A stretch of DNA of 64,000 nucleotides, taken from assembly GCA_963833955.1 (NCBI GenBank), contig CAWHZY010000006.1, forward strand, positions 1-64,000, read 5' to 3'. How positions within the stretch are numbered: position 1 is the stretch's first letter; each line of letters starts with the position of its first letter. Shown in pieces: positions 43,143-52,347 of the stretch. The translations under genes were made by a program, and so were the position numbers. The notes under the pieces are model-generated. The model searched no databases. It was not told the origin of the DNA and saw nothing but the letters and a program-made list of their open reading frames with translations. Source of the stretch: Roseiarcus sp963833955. Its GTDB lineage: Bacteria > Pseudomonadota > Alphaproteobacteria > Rhizobiales > Beijerinckiaceae.

Positions 43143-45852
43143 TCAAGCCGCCCGCGCTCGGCTTTCGCTTGGCGCACGTCCTTGGCCCGACGCGATAACT
43201 CCGTAAAAGGCCGGAATCGCCAACAGATAAGCTAGGCCTGCAACCTCGATCACCGCTGCAAGGCCGAAATTGGTGGCGATGACGGGCGCCGCCGCGGCTC
43301 CGATAACTGAAAAGCAGCCGTTGACGCCCCATGCCCAGACAAACATGTGATCTTTGCCGAGACGTCCGAGCGTCGTCATCGCGACCGGCATCGGGAACCC
43401 CATCAAGAAGGCGGGCGGGGCTATCAAAAGGAAGCAAACGACGAGGCGGGCCGGATAGGCGATCGCGCCGATCGAGTCGAGCACGTGGCCGAGATACAAT
43501 CCGTACAGAATCAACATGACCCCAACCGCGACGAACAGAGCCGGCATGACCGTCCGCATGTGAGGCAAGGCGCGTTCGGAGGCCAGGGCGCCAAGACCCG
43601 AGAACACCAGCATGCCGGTGATCAGCACCGAGGCCGAGATGGTCGGATTTCCAAGCGCCATGACGAAATGGGCGATGAGCCCGACCTCGACCATGATATA
43701 GCCTGCCCCGAGACAAGCGAAGTAAAGCACGGTCAGCGCCTTGCCCGGCGAGCGTGAGAAGACGGCGCGCCAGCCCCAGATCAGCGGTATGGCGAGCAGT
43801 ACGGTCGCCGTCAGGCAAGCCACGCCGAGCGTCGCCCAAATCAGGAGATAACCCCACTCATCCTGTAGCAACTCGAGTCTGTCGAGCACGCGAGGCAGAT
43901 CAGCGGTCTTGACGTAGGCGGCGAAATAGGGCGCGTCGTTAGTCAGCGCCCGCGTATTGAACACGTAGCGATCCGCGATCTCAGGCCATTGCCCAGAGAT
44001 GAGCGCATGCCAGGCGAGCCGGCCCATCACTGTCGCCGGCAGAACCCCGTCATCGGCCTTGCCCGAAGGCGGGGTGTCGTCGCCCTTGCCGGGATCGGCA
44101 TCGGCGCCTCGCGTCTGGGGCTGTCGCAGCGGATCCCGCCGGCTGTGCAGCGGGCGGACCGCCGGCGGCGCCGGCAAAAATCTGTTCCACGTAGCCGGCA
44201 AGCGTACTGTCGGTTTGCGACGGATCATAGAAGAGGCCCGGCGAGTAGATTTCATCAAACGACATGGAGCGCGTGTGGGCGCGCAGCTTCTCGATCTCCT
44301 CCGGCGCGAACCCGCCGTTCTTGTAGAGGACCGTCGCCGTCGACAGGTAAGACGAGGCGACGAAAAAGGAGTTGGCCATATGCTCGGGGTCGACCTCACG
44401 CGCCGCCGCCGCCATCGTCGCGTAGAGCTTCAACACTGACTTCGGAGGCTCTTCCTTGTTCCATAGAGTGACCGACAGCACGCCGCCTGGCGCAAGCGCG
44501 CGCATGTAGGTTTCCATTGCCTCCTTGGTGTAGGAGAACTTCTCCACAATGGCGAAGCCGCCAGGATTGGAGAGGCCGACGGAATCCGCGAGACTCAGGT
44601 CAATAACGTCGAAGCGCTCGTTGGTATGAGCAAGAAAGTGGCGGCCTTCGTAATCGATGACGTGAACCTTGGACAGAATGTCGCCGGTGAACTTGCGGAT
44701 CACGTCGGCATGAAACGCCTGAAGAACAGCGCGATTGCCCTCGGCGACCGTCACGTCTTTGGCGCCGGAGTGCAGAGCGACCTCGGTCGAGATGCCGCCG
44801 CCGAACTGGACGATGAACGTCTTCGGGTCCGACTTGATGACATAAGGGTAGACCATCGGCAGGTAATGGAAATACGCCGTTTCCTTGTCGGTCAGATCGC
44901 GCATGATGCCGATTGGACCGTCACCGTCGATGTAAAGGCCGAGATAGGCGTTGGCCGGCATGGTTGGCAGATTGAAGCCGGCGTTATCGGACAGGCCCGG
45001 CGCAAAATGCAGGTAAGAGCTCGAATAGGCCTCGAGAAAACCGAACGGCGAGGCGCTCTCGTAAACCTTTTTCGCGTCCGGGAATTTACGCGCGTAGGCC
45101 ACGCCTTTGTAATCGTTAGTCGCGAGCGTCTTCAGGCCGAGCGTCTGCGGCAGCACAAAATGGCCAGCGAAAGCGAGCGCGCCGGAAACAAGGAATGGAA
45201 TGAGACTCAAGCGACCGCCGGGGCCAAACGCCCAGGCCAGGCAGGCGGCAAACCAAAGCCCCAGCGGCGCGGCGATCAAATTGGCGGGCGTGAACACGTA
45301 CATCGCCAAAAGGAACACGAGACCACAAAGTCCGGCCCCGGCTAAGTCGGCGAAGTAGACGCGGCCGAAAATGCGGTTGCTTCTGAGAAAGATGCACCCC
45401 AGGAAAAACGCGCCCGCCAGGAACGGCGTCAGTTCCGCAAGGAAAATCGCCAGCAGCTTCCACTTCTGCGTCGGGTCGGAGATCAGGAAGATCGCGTTGA
45501 AGCCGAGATGCTGCACATAAAGGTTAGCGCCGACCGCGAGCGGCCCGAACAGAGCAAGTGAAACGGTCGCGGCCCCACGCCAATTGCGAGCGAACCAGTC
45601 CTTGGCGACGGTCATCACCGCGCTCGCCAAGCCAAACCCGAGCATCGCCAAGCTCACCACCAGTGAGCCGAAATGCGCCCAGCTCCCGACAGAGAAGACG
45701 CGCATAACGTCGATCTGCAAGGCAATGACGGAGCCGGCGCCCAGGCCCACGGCGAAATAAAGCGCGAGGCGCGAGCCTGAACCGAGCTCTGAGTCTGGCT
45801 CGGTCCGCGCATCAAGGACGTCGGGGCTCGGGACGGTGCTCGCGTCGTTCAT
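43143..45852 (-). CDS. Polytopic spermidine synthase-like membrane protein; frame broken at 44100-44160
   Basis: This protein has about 902 residues. The N-terminal part has about eight helices starting LALYFAVGLGAGSVIAL. The central soluble part holds a Rossmann nucleotide-binding core with FIVQFGGGISTEVALH and AEGN after it, as in spermidine synthase-like SAM/decarboxylated-SAM enzymes. The C-terminal part has about seven helices (for example LTVLYFACLGAGYIMVEVGL). One extra base in the Pro/Ala-rich linker between the second and third parts breaks the frame. It may transfer a group to a substrate at the membrane. Substrate unknown. Next to the exported PCMT. Confidence 0.8.
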
Positions 45853-45938
45853 TGCGTCTCGGAGCGGCCGGTCAGGTGCGAGGGCATGGCTCGAGGCGCC
45901 AGCCGTCGACCAAAAGCGATTCTGATAGAAACCGGGCG

Positions 45939-46808
45939 CTAGTTGTTGTGCGTGCCGACGATCTGCTCGCCTTCAAGCTTGGTGAACGGAACGAATGGAA
46001 CGATCCGGCCGCCGTAGATGTCGGATCGGGCGACTGTCATCTGCCCGTCGGCGGCCTGGTTCTTGACGACTTTCAAAACCCGCTGAGCGCCTGGCGGCCC
46101 GACCGGAATGACCATGATTCCGCCGGGCTTCAGTTGCTGCAGCAGCGGGGGAGGAACATGATCGATGCCGCAGGTGACGATGATCTTGTCGAATGGCGCC
46201 GCCTCTTCCCAGCCGTAGTAGCCATCGGCGGCCTTGCTCTTGATGGCCTCGAACTCCGTATAACCATCCTTGATGAGCTGGTCGTAGATTGAGCGTGTGC
46301 GCTCGGCCAAGGGCTTGATAATCTCGACTGTGTGAACCTGGTCGGTCAAATGGGAGAGGTAAGCCGACTGATAACCGGAGCCGGTGCCGACCTCCAGCAC
46401 CTTTTCCCCTTGCTTGGGATCGATGTTCGAAGTCATCCGGCCGACGATGTGGGGGCCCGAAATCGTGACGCCGTAGCCGATGTCGAGGAAGGCGTGATCA
46501 TAGGCGCGGGCGAGATTCTGCTGCAGCACGAATTTCTCGCGCGGCGTCAAAAGGAAGGCGCGCTTGTTGCGATCGTTGGCGAGATCCTCGTTGCGGACCA
46601 TTGCGCCGAAGCGATCGAATCGCTCGCCGAGATATTTCGGGTCTTCGCCGCGTTGCGCCACGCCCCAGGCGATGAACTTCTCGCGATTGTCCATCGGCGG
46701 CGCCATGTCGAACGTGAATGGCGTGGGCACCTGCGCCATGGCCAGCCTTGGCGCAAACGAGCCGGCAATAAACCCGGCCGCGCCGGCGAGAAATTGACGT
46801 CTTTGCAC
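45939..46808 (-). CDS. Tat-exported protein-L-isoaspartate O-methyltransferase-like protein
   Basis: This protein has about 289 residues. GTG 46808 follows AGGAGG by eight bases and opens MQRRQFLAGAAGFIAGSF, a twin-arginine signal ending LAMA. The mature part is PCMT-like: motif I VLEVGTGSGYQSAYL, DKIIVTCGIDHVPPPLLQQL and LKPGGIMVIPVG. PCMT normally repairs isoaspartate in the cytosol with SAM. An exported form would need SAM outside the cytoplasm or act before export, which is odd. It lies directly upstream of the spermidine synthase-like gene on the same strand, 86 bp apart. Confidence 0.85.
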   Translation of the reverse strand: MQRRQFLAGAAGFIAGSFAPRLAMAQVPTPFTFDMAPPMDNREKFIAWGVAQRGEDPKYLGERFDRFGAMVRNEDLANDRNKRAFLLTPREKFVLQQNLARAYDHAFLDIGYGVTISGPHIVGRMTSNIDPKQGEKVLEVGTGSGYQSAYLSHLTDQVHTVEIIKPLAERTRSIYDQLIKDGYTEFEAIKSKAADGYYGWEEAAPFDKIIVTCGIDHVPPPLLQQLKPGGIMVIPVGPPGAQRVLKVVKNQAADGQMTVARSDIYGGRIVPFVPFTKLEGEQIVGTHNN

Positions 46809-46942
46809 CGATGGCCTCCTCAACCGGCTCCCGCCAGTTCGAATCGTGGGTGGCCTGATATCCTATACGGAGACAAAACGCGACACCCCTCCGCGCAATT
46901 TCGGCGCGGATTACCTGTTGTTAATCCGTACGTAACACCAAA

Positions 46943-47044
46943 ACTCGATGATCGGAACCGATCATCGCCTTACGGCCGAAGCGCGAATGCGCGCCCGCGC
47001 CGTTGCGCGGGTTTGAGCGCGATGAGTTGCGCTCAAATAGAATT
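46943..47044. repeat. 102-bp multi-hairpin repeat R2, copy b
   Basis: Same start (ACTCGATGATCGG) and end (CTCAAATAGAATT) as copy a at 38481-38582. The last stem has a C-to-T change that still pairs as G-U in RNA. It lies between the PCMT gene start and the L,D-transpeptidase gene stop, 24 bp downstream of the latter. Confidence 0.9.
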
Positions 47045-47067
47045 GGTATAAGGCCGCGCGGGTTCCG

Positions 47068-47598
47068 TCATTGCGCGAGGGGATTGCGCGCCCATTCTTT
47101 GAGCGTCCGCGTATGGTGGACGGGCGCATAACCAAGCGCCGATCCCGTCCGACGTTCGCTGCGCGCGATATCGCTGAACGGAGATCCGACGATGCGGATT
47201 TGCGCCCCCTGCCTCTGCACCATGGCGAACAGCATCGCCGCATTGGCTGGCGAGATGCGGACACAACCGTGCGACGCCGGCCTGCCCAGGTTGCCGACCG
47301 CGTTCGTGCCGTGGATGGCGTATTGGCCATAGAAGAAGATGGAGTGCGGCATCGGCGCGTTGTTGTATTTGGCCGAGTGGACCATGGCGTACATCGCGCG
47401 CGGCCGAAAGACGCCATTCGGCGTGGCATGACCGGCCTTGCCCGAGGAAATCGGCCAGACATAGGTTTCGCCCGAGCCCGAATGGACGGTCATTGTCTGC
47501 GAAGAGAGGTCGACGTTGATCTCGACATGCGCATAGGCGCACGTCGGCGCCGCGATCAGCAATACGAGCGCAAGAATGCGCGTGAATGGAACCCCCAT
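47068..47598 (-). CDS. L,D-transpeptidase (YkuD domain)
   Basis: This 176-residue periplasmic enzyme makes 3-3 peptidoglycan cross-links or attaches lipoproteins. Signal peptide residues 1-23 (TCAYA). The catalytic motif spans H96 in YAIHGTNAVG and C112 in ASHGCVRISP. There is no SPOR or LysM domain. R2 copy b lies just past its stop. Confidence 0.93.
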   Translation of the reverse strand: MGVPFTRILALVLLIAAPTCAYAHVEINVDLSSQTMTVHSGSGETYVWPISSGKAGHATPNGVFRPRAMYAMVHSAKYNNAPMPHSIFFYGQYAIHGTNAVGNLGRPASHGCVRISPANAAMLFAMVQRQGAQIRIVGSPFSDIARSERRTGSALGYAPVHHTRTLKEWARNPLAQ

Positions 47599-47740
47599 TG
47601 CCCCGCCCCCATGTTCAGTTAACTTGTTTGCCCACCTTTAAAAAACGAAACACCGCAGCGACAGCCTAGATCAATTTCCACAGCCCGCAAATCCCCCAAC
47701 CTGCAAGCGCACCCCCTAGCCCCCAAAAGGGCCGGCTCGA

Positions 47741-48583
47741 TCAGGGCGTCGATCGAGCGATCGCGCAATCGTGATCCTGGATATCCTCGGCGTGGCCCCC
47801 GCCCTCCAATGAGAACTGGTCGGCCAGCAGGACGAACCCGAGCTTCCCGTCGAAGGTCGCGCCCACCGCCGCAAGGCTATAGGCGCCCATATGCGCCCGA
47901 GCGCCTTCGAGGCCGTCGGCGAGAAGTTTGAGCGGAGCGACGTCGGCGAGATCGGCCGAGTCGACACGGCGGGCGAAATAGACCCGCCCCTGGAGCGGAA
48001 CCGTCATCGCACGCCACACGCCGTCGAATGCGGAAGCGTATTCGGCCAGGGCCTTCATGACCGGAATGGCCACGCAATCGACATGGACGTGCAATTGCTC
48101 CTGGCTGCGCGCCCATTCCGAATTGATCGCCAGTCCCACGGCATCGCGTGGCAACGTCCGGTGAAGGCGCTCCTCGACCAGGGATTTGGCGTCCCAGGCG
48201 ACCGCGAACACGGGCGGCGCATTGGGCGCGAGCATCTGCGGATCTTCAATGCCAGTGATGCGCCGCGTCGGAATGGCGAGCATCTGCGAGACGCCGACCA
48301 GATCCTTCAGAATCGCCACCCCCTGCTCGACGCCGCCGTCGAGGTCAACGCGCTCGCAAGGCTTCGGACCCAAACCGGCTTCGACGTGCGGCACACATTC
48401 GCCATGCACGATCCGCCACAGAGCGTTCGGATCGGCGCGAGCCGGAACGCTGAAGACCGGCAGCCCTATCCAGAGGGTGAGGGCAAGCGTCACGCCAACC
48501 CTTTGTCGCGCCCTACGCCAAACTCGCTCCCAATCGATTCTCCTGCCCAGCAACGGCGAGCAAGCGAGTTTTAGCGAGTCCAT
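47741..48583 (-). CDS. cdh: CDP-diacylglycerol pyrophosphatase
   Basis: This protein has about 280 residues. It hydrolyses CDP-diacylglycerol to CMP and phosphatidate in the membrane. One N-terminal membrane anchor (VTLALTLWIGLPVF). The start of the mature domain is RADPNALWRIVHGECVPH, and the HIT-like active site is EQLHVHVDCV. ATG 48583 is used. An in-frame TTG at 48613 would add ten residues. It ends the run of minus-strand genes that starts with the TCA operon. Its promoter region shows a repeated TTAGCGA. Confidence 0.88.
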   Translation of the reverse strand: MDSLKLACSPLLGRRIDWERVWRRARQRVGVTLALTLWIGLPVFSVPARADPNALWRIVHGECVPHVEAGLGPKPCERVDLDGGVEQGVAILKDLVGVSQMLAIPTRRITGIEDPQMLAPNAPPVFAVAWDAKSLVEERLHRTLPRDAVGLAINSEWARSQEQLHVHVDCVAIPVMKALAEYASAFDGVWRAMTVPLQGRVYFARRVDSADLADVAPLKLLADGLEGARAHMGAYSLAAVGATFDGKLGFVLLADQFSLEGGGHAEDIQDHDCAIARSTP

Positions 48584-48620
48584 TTTTAGCGATTTCAATG
48601 CCTTGCCGTGCAATTAGCGA
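48571..48620. repeat. TTAGCGA repeated three times at the cdh start
   Basis: TTAGCGA occurs at 48571, 48586 and 48614, with a related AAGCGAG at 48562. The copies straddle the cdh start codon. They may be chance or a regulatory site. Confidence 0.3.
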
Positions 48621-48812
48621 GTCGCTTGCCGCGCTGGCGCCAAGCCCAGGGCGGTCGGCGCCTCAGAGGCGCGACCCAGCTGACGGGTTTTTCTGAAAAA
48701 CAATATATCAGACGACCCTTGGCTTGGCAAGAGATTGTCGATCCCTCGTACCGAACTCCGCCCTCGGGCCGAACTCGATCAAGTGAAGCCTGGTGAGCCT
48801 GCGCTCACGCCC

Positions 48813-50210
48813 TCAAATGTGAATCGCCCGCTTCGCCACCGCCATCGCGGCCTCCTTGACCGCTTCCGACATCGTCGGGTGTGCGTGGCAGGTGCGAGCC
48901 AGATCCTCCGAGGAGCCTCCGAACTCCATCAGAACCACGATCTCGTGGATCATCTCGCCCGCCCCAAACCCCACGATGTGCCCTCCGAGCACGCGATCGG
49001 TCGCGGAATCGGCGAGGATTTTGACGAAACCCTCGGTATGCCGCATCGCCCGCGCCCGCCCGTTGGCCGTGAACGGGAACTTGCCGACCGCGTAGGCGAC
49101 GCCTTCGGCCTTCAGCTCTTCCTCGGTCTTGCCAACCGAAGCGACCTCGGGGCTCGTATAGACGACATTCGGAATGGCCCCGTAATTGACGTGGCCCGCC
49201 TGGCCCGCCAGCAGTTCGGCGACCGCCACGCCCTCGTCCTCAGCCTTATGGGCGAGCATCGGGCCGCGGATCACATCGCCGATGGCGTAGATTCCCGGAA
49301 CGTTGGTTGCGAAGTGAGCGTCGACGACGACCTGGCCGCGCTCCGTCTTGACGCCGAGCGCCTCCAAGCCGAGGCCTTCCGTGAACGGGCGGCGTCCGAC
49401 GGAGACGAGCACGACATCGGCCTCGAGCGTCTTGGCTTCGCCACCCGCCGCAGGCTCGATCATCGCCTTGACGCCTGGCCCGGCCGCCTCGACCTTCGCC
49501 AGCTTGTGGCCAAGATGAAAGGCGAAGCCCTGCTTCTCCAGCGTGCGCTGCATGAACTTGGACACCTCGCCGTCCATGCCCGTCAGGACATGATCGAGGA
49601 ATTCCACCACCACGACCTCGGAACCCAGACGGCGCCAAACGGAGCCGAGTTCCAGCCCGATGACGCCGGCGCCGACGACGATCAGCTTCTTCGGCGGAGA
49701 CGCCAGGCTCAAGGCGCCAGTCGAGGACACGATCGTCTTTTCGTCGATCTGCACGCCCGGCAGTCGAGCGACATCGGAACCGGTCGCAATGACGATCGCC
49801 TTGGTTTCGAGGGTTGCGTCTTTCCCGTCGGCGCCTTTGACGGCCACGCGCCCGGGCGCGGCGATGCGCCCCTCCCCGCTCACCCAGTCGATCTTGTTCT
49901 TCTTGAACAGGTAGGCCACGCCATTGACGTTGGCGGCGACGGTGACGTCCTTGTGCTTCATCATCGAAGGCAGATCGAGCTTTGGCGGCGAGACGACGAC
50001 GCCGAGGGGCGCCAGACCATGCCCCGCCTCGTCGAACATTTCGGATGCGTACAGAAGCGCCTTGGAGGGAATGCAGCCAATGTTGAGGCAGGTCCCGCCG
50101 AGCGTCTTCATCTTCTCGACCACGGCGACCTTCATGCCGAGTTGCGCCGCGCGAATGGCGCAGACATAGCCGCCCGGACCCGAGCCGATCACTACCAGGT
50201 CATAGGTCAT
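48813..50210 (-). CDS. lpdA: Dihydrolipoyl dehydrogenase (E3)
   Basis: This 465-residue FAD flavoprotein reoxidises dihydrolipoamide in the 2-oxoglutarate dehydrogenase complex. The FAD site is VIGSGPGGYVCAIRAAQLG. The redox-active pair C41 and C46 is in GGTCLNIGCIPSK, the NAD site is VVGAGVIGLELGS, and the C-terminal base is in HAHPTMSEAV. It is the last gene of the mdh-suc operon, after MAPEG. Confidence 0.96.
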   Translation of the reverse strand: MTYDLVVIGSGPGGYVCAIRAAQLGMKVAVVEKMKTLGGTCLNIGCIPSKALLYASEMFDEAGHGLAPLGVVVSPPKLDLPSMMKHKDVTVAANVNGVAYLFKKNKIDWVSGEGRIAAPGRVAVKGADGKDATLETKAIVIATGSDVARLPGVQIDEKTIVSSTGALSLASPPKKLIVVGAGVIGLELGSVWRRLGSEVVVVEFLDHVLTGMDGEVSKFMQRTLEKQGFAFHLGHKLAKVEAAGPGVKAMIEPAAGGEAKTLEADVVLVSVGRRPFTEGLGLEALGVKTERGQVVVDAHFATNVPGIYAIGDVIRGPMLAHKAEDEGVAVAELLAGQAGHVNYGAIPNVVYTSPEVASVGKTEEELKAEGVAYAVGKFPFTANGRARAMRHTEGFVKILADSATDRVLGGHIVGFGAGEMIHEIVVLMEFGGSSEDLARTCHAHPTMSEAVKEAAMAVAKRAIHI

Positions 50211-50258
50211 TGCAATTCTCTTTGCTGGTCGTGCCGATAGGGCACGCGCCGACGCCAG

Positions 50259-50651
50259 CTACCATCCGATCAATCGCCCCAGCATCATTACGAGGCCGAT
50301 GATCGAAATCATCCATGCCACCGTGCGTACATAGATAATGCCGAAGACGTAAATCGGAAGGTAGACGATGCGCGCCAGGATCCAGATTGTGGCGCCGATA
50401 GAGCCCGCGCCGCCTGCTCGCTGAGTCAAAATAAGCGCCAGCACGACGGCCACGAATGGCGTTAGGTTCTCGACATAATTCGCCAGCGCCCGCGTCGCTC
50501 GGCCATACAGCACGCCGCTCGCCGCGGCGGGTTTGTCTCGCGCAGTGAACAGATAGCCGAACGGCATCTGCGCGTTGCCAAGCGCTGCCTGAACAAGGAC
50601 ATGGACGAGCCACAGCACGACGCTCAATTCGAGGCACGTCAACTCGCTCAT
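50259..50651 (-). CDS. MAPEG family membrane protein
   Basis: This 130-residue protein has four hydrophobic helices, including FVAVVLALILTQRAG and IYVRTVAWMISIIG, and the conserved RATRALANYVENLTPF. MAPEG members conjugate or sense glutathione-like thiols. The role in this operon is unknown. Its place between sucB and lpdA is normal in Hyphomicrobiales. Confidence 0.88.
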   Translation of the reverse strand: MSELTCLELSVVLWLVHVLVQAALGNAQMPFGYLFTARDKPAAASGVLYGRATRALANYVENLTPFVAVVLALILTQRAGGAGSIGATIWILARIVYLPIYVFGIIYVRTVAWMISIIGLVMMLGRLIGW

Positions 50652-50691
50652 GGGTCCCCGCTCGGCGGCTCCGCAACGCCTTGTCGCCGCT

Positions 50692-51962
50692 TCAGAGATC
50701 GAGCACGAGCCGCGCCGGATCCTCGAGCGCCTCCTTGACGCGGACCAGGAAGGTCACCGCCTCCCTGCCGTCGACGATGCGATGATCATAGCTCAGGGCC
50801 AGATACATCATCGGCCGGATTTCGACCTTGCCGCCGAGTGCGACCGGGCGGTCCTGGATCTTGTGCATGCCGAGGATGCCCGACTGCGGCGCATTGAGAA
50901 TCGGCGTCGACATCAGCGAGCCATAGATGCCGCCGTTGGTGATGGTGAACGTCCCGCCCTGCAACTCTTCGAGCGTGAGCTGGCCGTCGCGCGCGCGCTT
51001 GCCGAGCGCAGCGATCGTCTTCTCGATCTCGGCGATCGAGAGCTTGTCCGCGTCGCGCGCCACCGGCACGATGAGGCCCTTCTCGGTGCCGACGGCGATG
51101 CCGATGTGGTAATAGTTCTTGTAGACAAGGTCCGCGCCATCGATTTCGGCGTTGACGGCGGGAATCTCCTTCAGCGCCTGAACACACGCTTTGACGAAAA
51201 AGCCCATGAAGCCGAGCTTGGCGCCATGCTTTTTCTCGAAGGCGTCCTTGTAGCGTGAGCGCAACGCCATCACTTCGCTCATGTCGACTTCGTTGAAGGT
51301 CGTGAGCATCGCCGCGGTGTTTTGCGCATCCTTGAGGCGCCGAGCGATCGTCTGACGCAGCTTGGTCATGCGCACGCGCTCTTCGCGAGCGCCGTCATCC
51401 GGCGTCGTCGTCCGCGCTGCGGGCGCCGGAGGCGAGCCGGAAGCGGCGAGGCGCGGCGCTGAAGCGGCGCAAGGGCGACGATGGGCGTTGGCGCCTGGGC
51501 CGCCGCCGCGGCGGCGAGCACGTCGCCTTTCAGCACCTGACCGCGCTTGCCGCTGCCGGCGATTGAGGCCAGATCGATCTTATCCTCGGCGGCGATCTTG
51601 GCCGCGGCTGGCGCAGGCGGCATCGCGGTTCTGGCGGCGGGCGAAGACGGCGGCGGCGCTGCGGCGGCAGGCGCCGCCTCGAGCACGGGCTTGGCCGCCG
51701 CGGCTGGAGCCCGCGCTGGCGCCGCGCCGGCCGCGACCTGGCCGAGCAGCGCGCCGATCGCGACCGTCTGACCGGTCTCGGCGACAATCTCGCTCAGCAC
51801 CCCCGGACTCGGCGCGTTGACCTCGAGCGTGACCTTGTCCGTTTCCAATTCGACAAGGGGCTCATCGGCTTGCACCGCATCGCCAGCCTTCTTGAACCAT
51901 TTGCCGACGGTGGCTTCGGTAATCAATTCGCCTAGCGTCGGAACACGGATCTCAATCGCCAT
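50692..51962 (-). CDS. sucB: 2-Oxoglutarate dehydrogenase E2 (dihydrolipoyl succinyltransferase); frame broken near 51455
   Basis: It transfers succinyl groups to CoA in the TCA cycle. The lipoyl domain (1-80) carries ELETDKVTLEVNAPSPG with the lipoyl Lys. The E3-binding domain carries DLASIAGSGKRGQVLKGDV. An Ala/Pro linker follows, then the catalytic domain MTKLRQTIARRLKDAQNTAA to LALSYDHRIVDGREAVTFL, with the active His and Asp. The linker holds a frame change at about 51440-51470 that needs one added base (unlike the other breaks), after which the chain reads into APRLAASGSPPAPAAR and on. The gene is normally essential for the cycle, so the break is probably an error. Confidence 0.9.
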
Positions 51963-51996
51963 TTCGATCGCGCCGTGAGGCGCCCTTCTCTAATCC

Positions 51997-52332
51997 TTAC
52001 GGAGATACGGAGGTAATAGGCGCAAGCGGCTGGCTAGGGCGCACCGCGACCCCCAGCATGCGCGAGTTTTCGTAAGCAAAGCCACGTCCAGCCGTGATGA
52101 CCGGATCGGCCCCCAACATCGCCTCGAGCGCCGCCTCGGAGGCCGCTTCGATGATCGCAACGCCATAGCCGCCGGTCGGGTCGGCGACCGGCCCCATTGC
52201 GATCACCACGCCGGTCTCGACCCGGGGCGTCCAGTATTCGCGGTGGGCGCGCATGAGCTGGGCTTCGTCCAACGTCATATCCGAGATGAACGTCGGCCGG
52301 GGCGGCCTCAGCTTGCAAAAGTAGTGAGGCAT
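51997..52332 (-). CDS. YciI-like protein
   Basis: This 111-residue protein begins MPHYFCKLRPPRPTFISDMT and contains MRAHREYW and VVIAMGPVADPTGGYG, the YCII ferredoxin-like fold with its conserved His (AHREYW) and Asp (VADP). Family members are small ABM-type proteins of unknown or lactone-related activity. It is an extra gene between sucA and sucB. Confidence 0.85.
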   Translation of the reverse strand: MPHYFCKLRPPRPTFISDMTLDEAQLMRAHREYWTPRVETGVVIAMGPVADPTGGYGVAIIEAASEAALEAMLGADPVITAGRGFAYENSRMLGVAVRPSQPLAPITSVSP

Positions 52333-52347
52333 GTCGACTGGCTTCGT

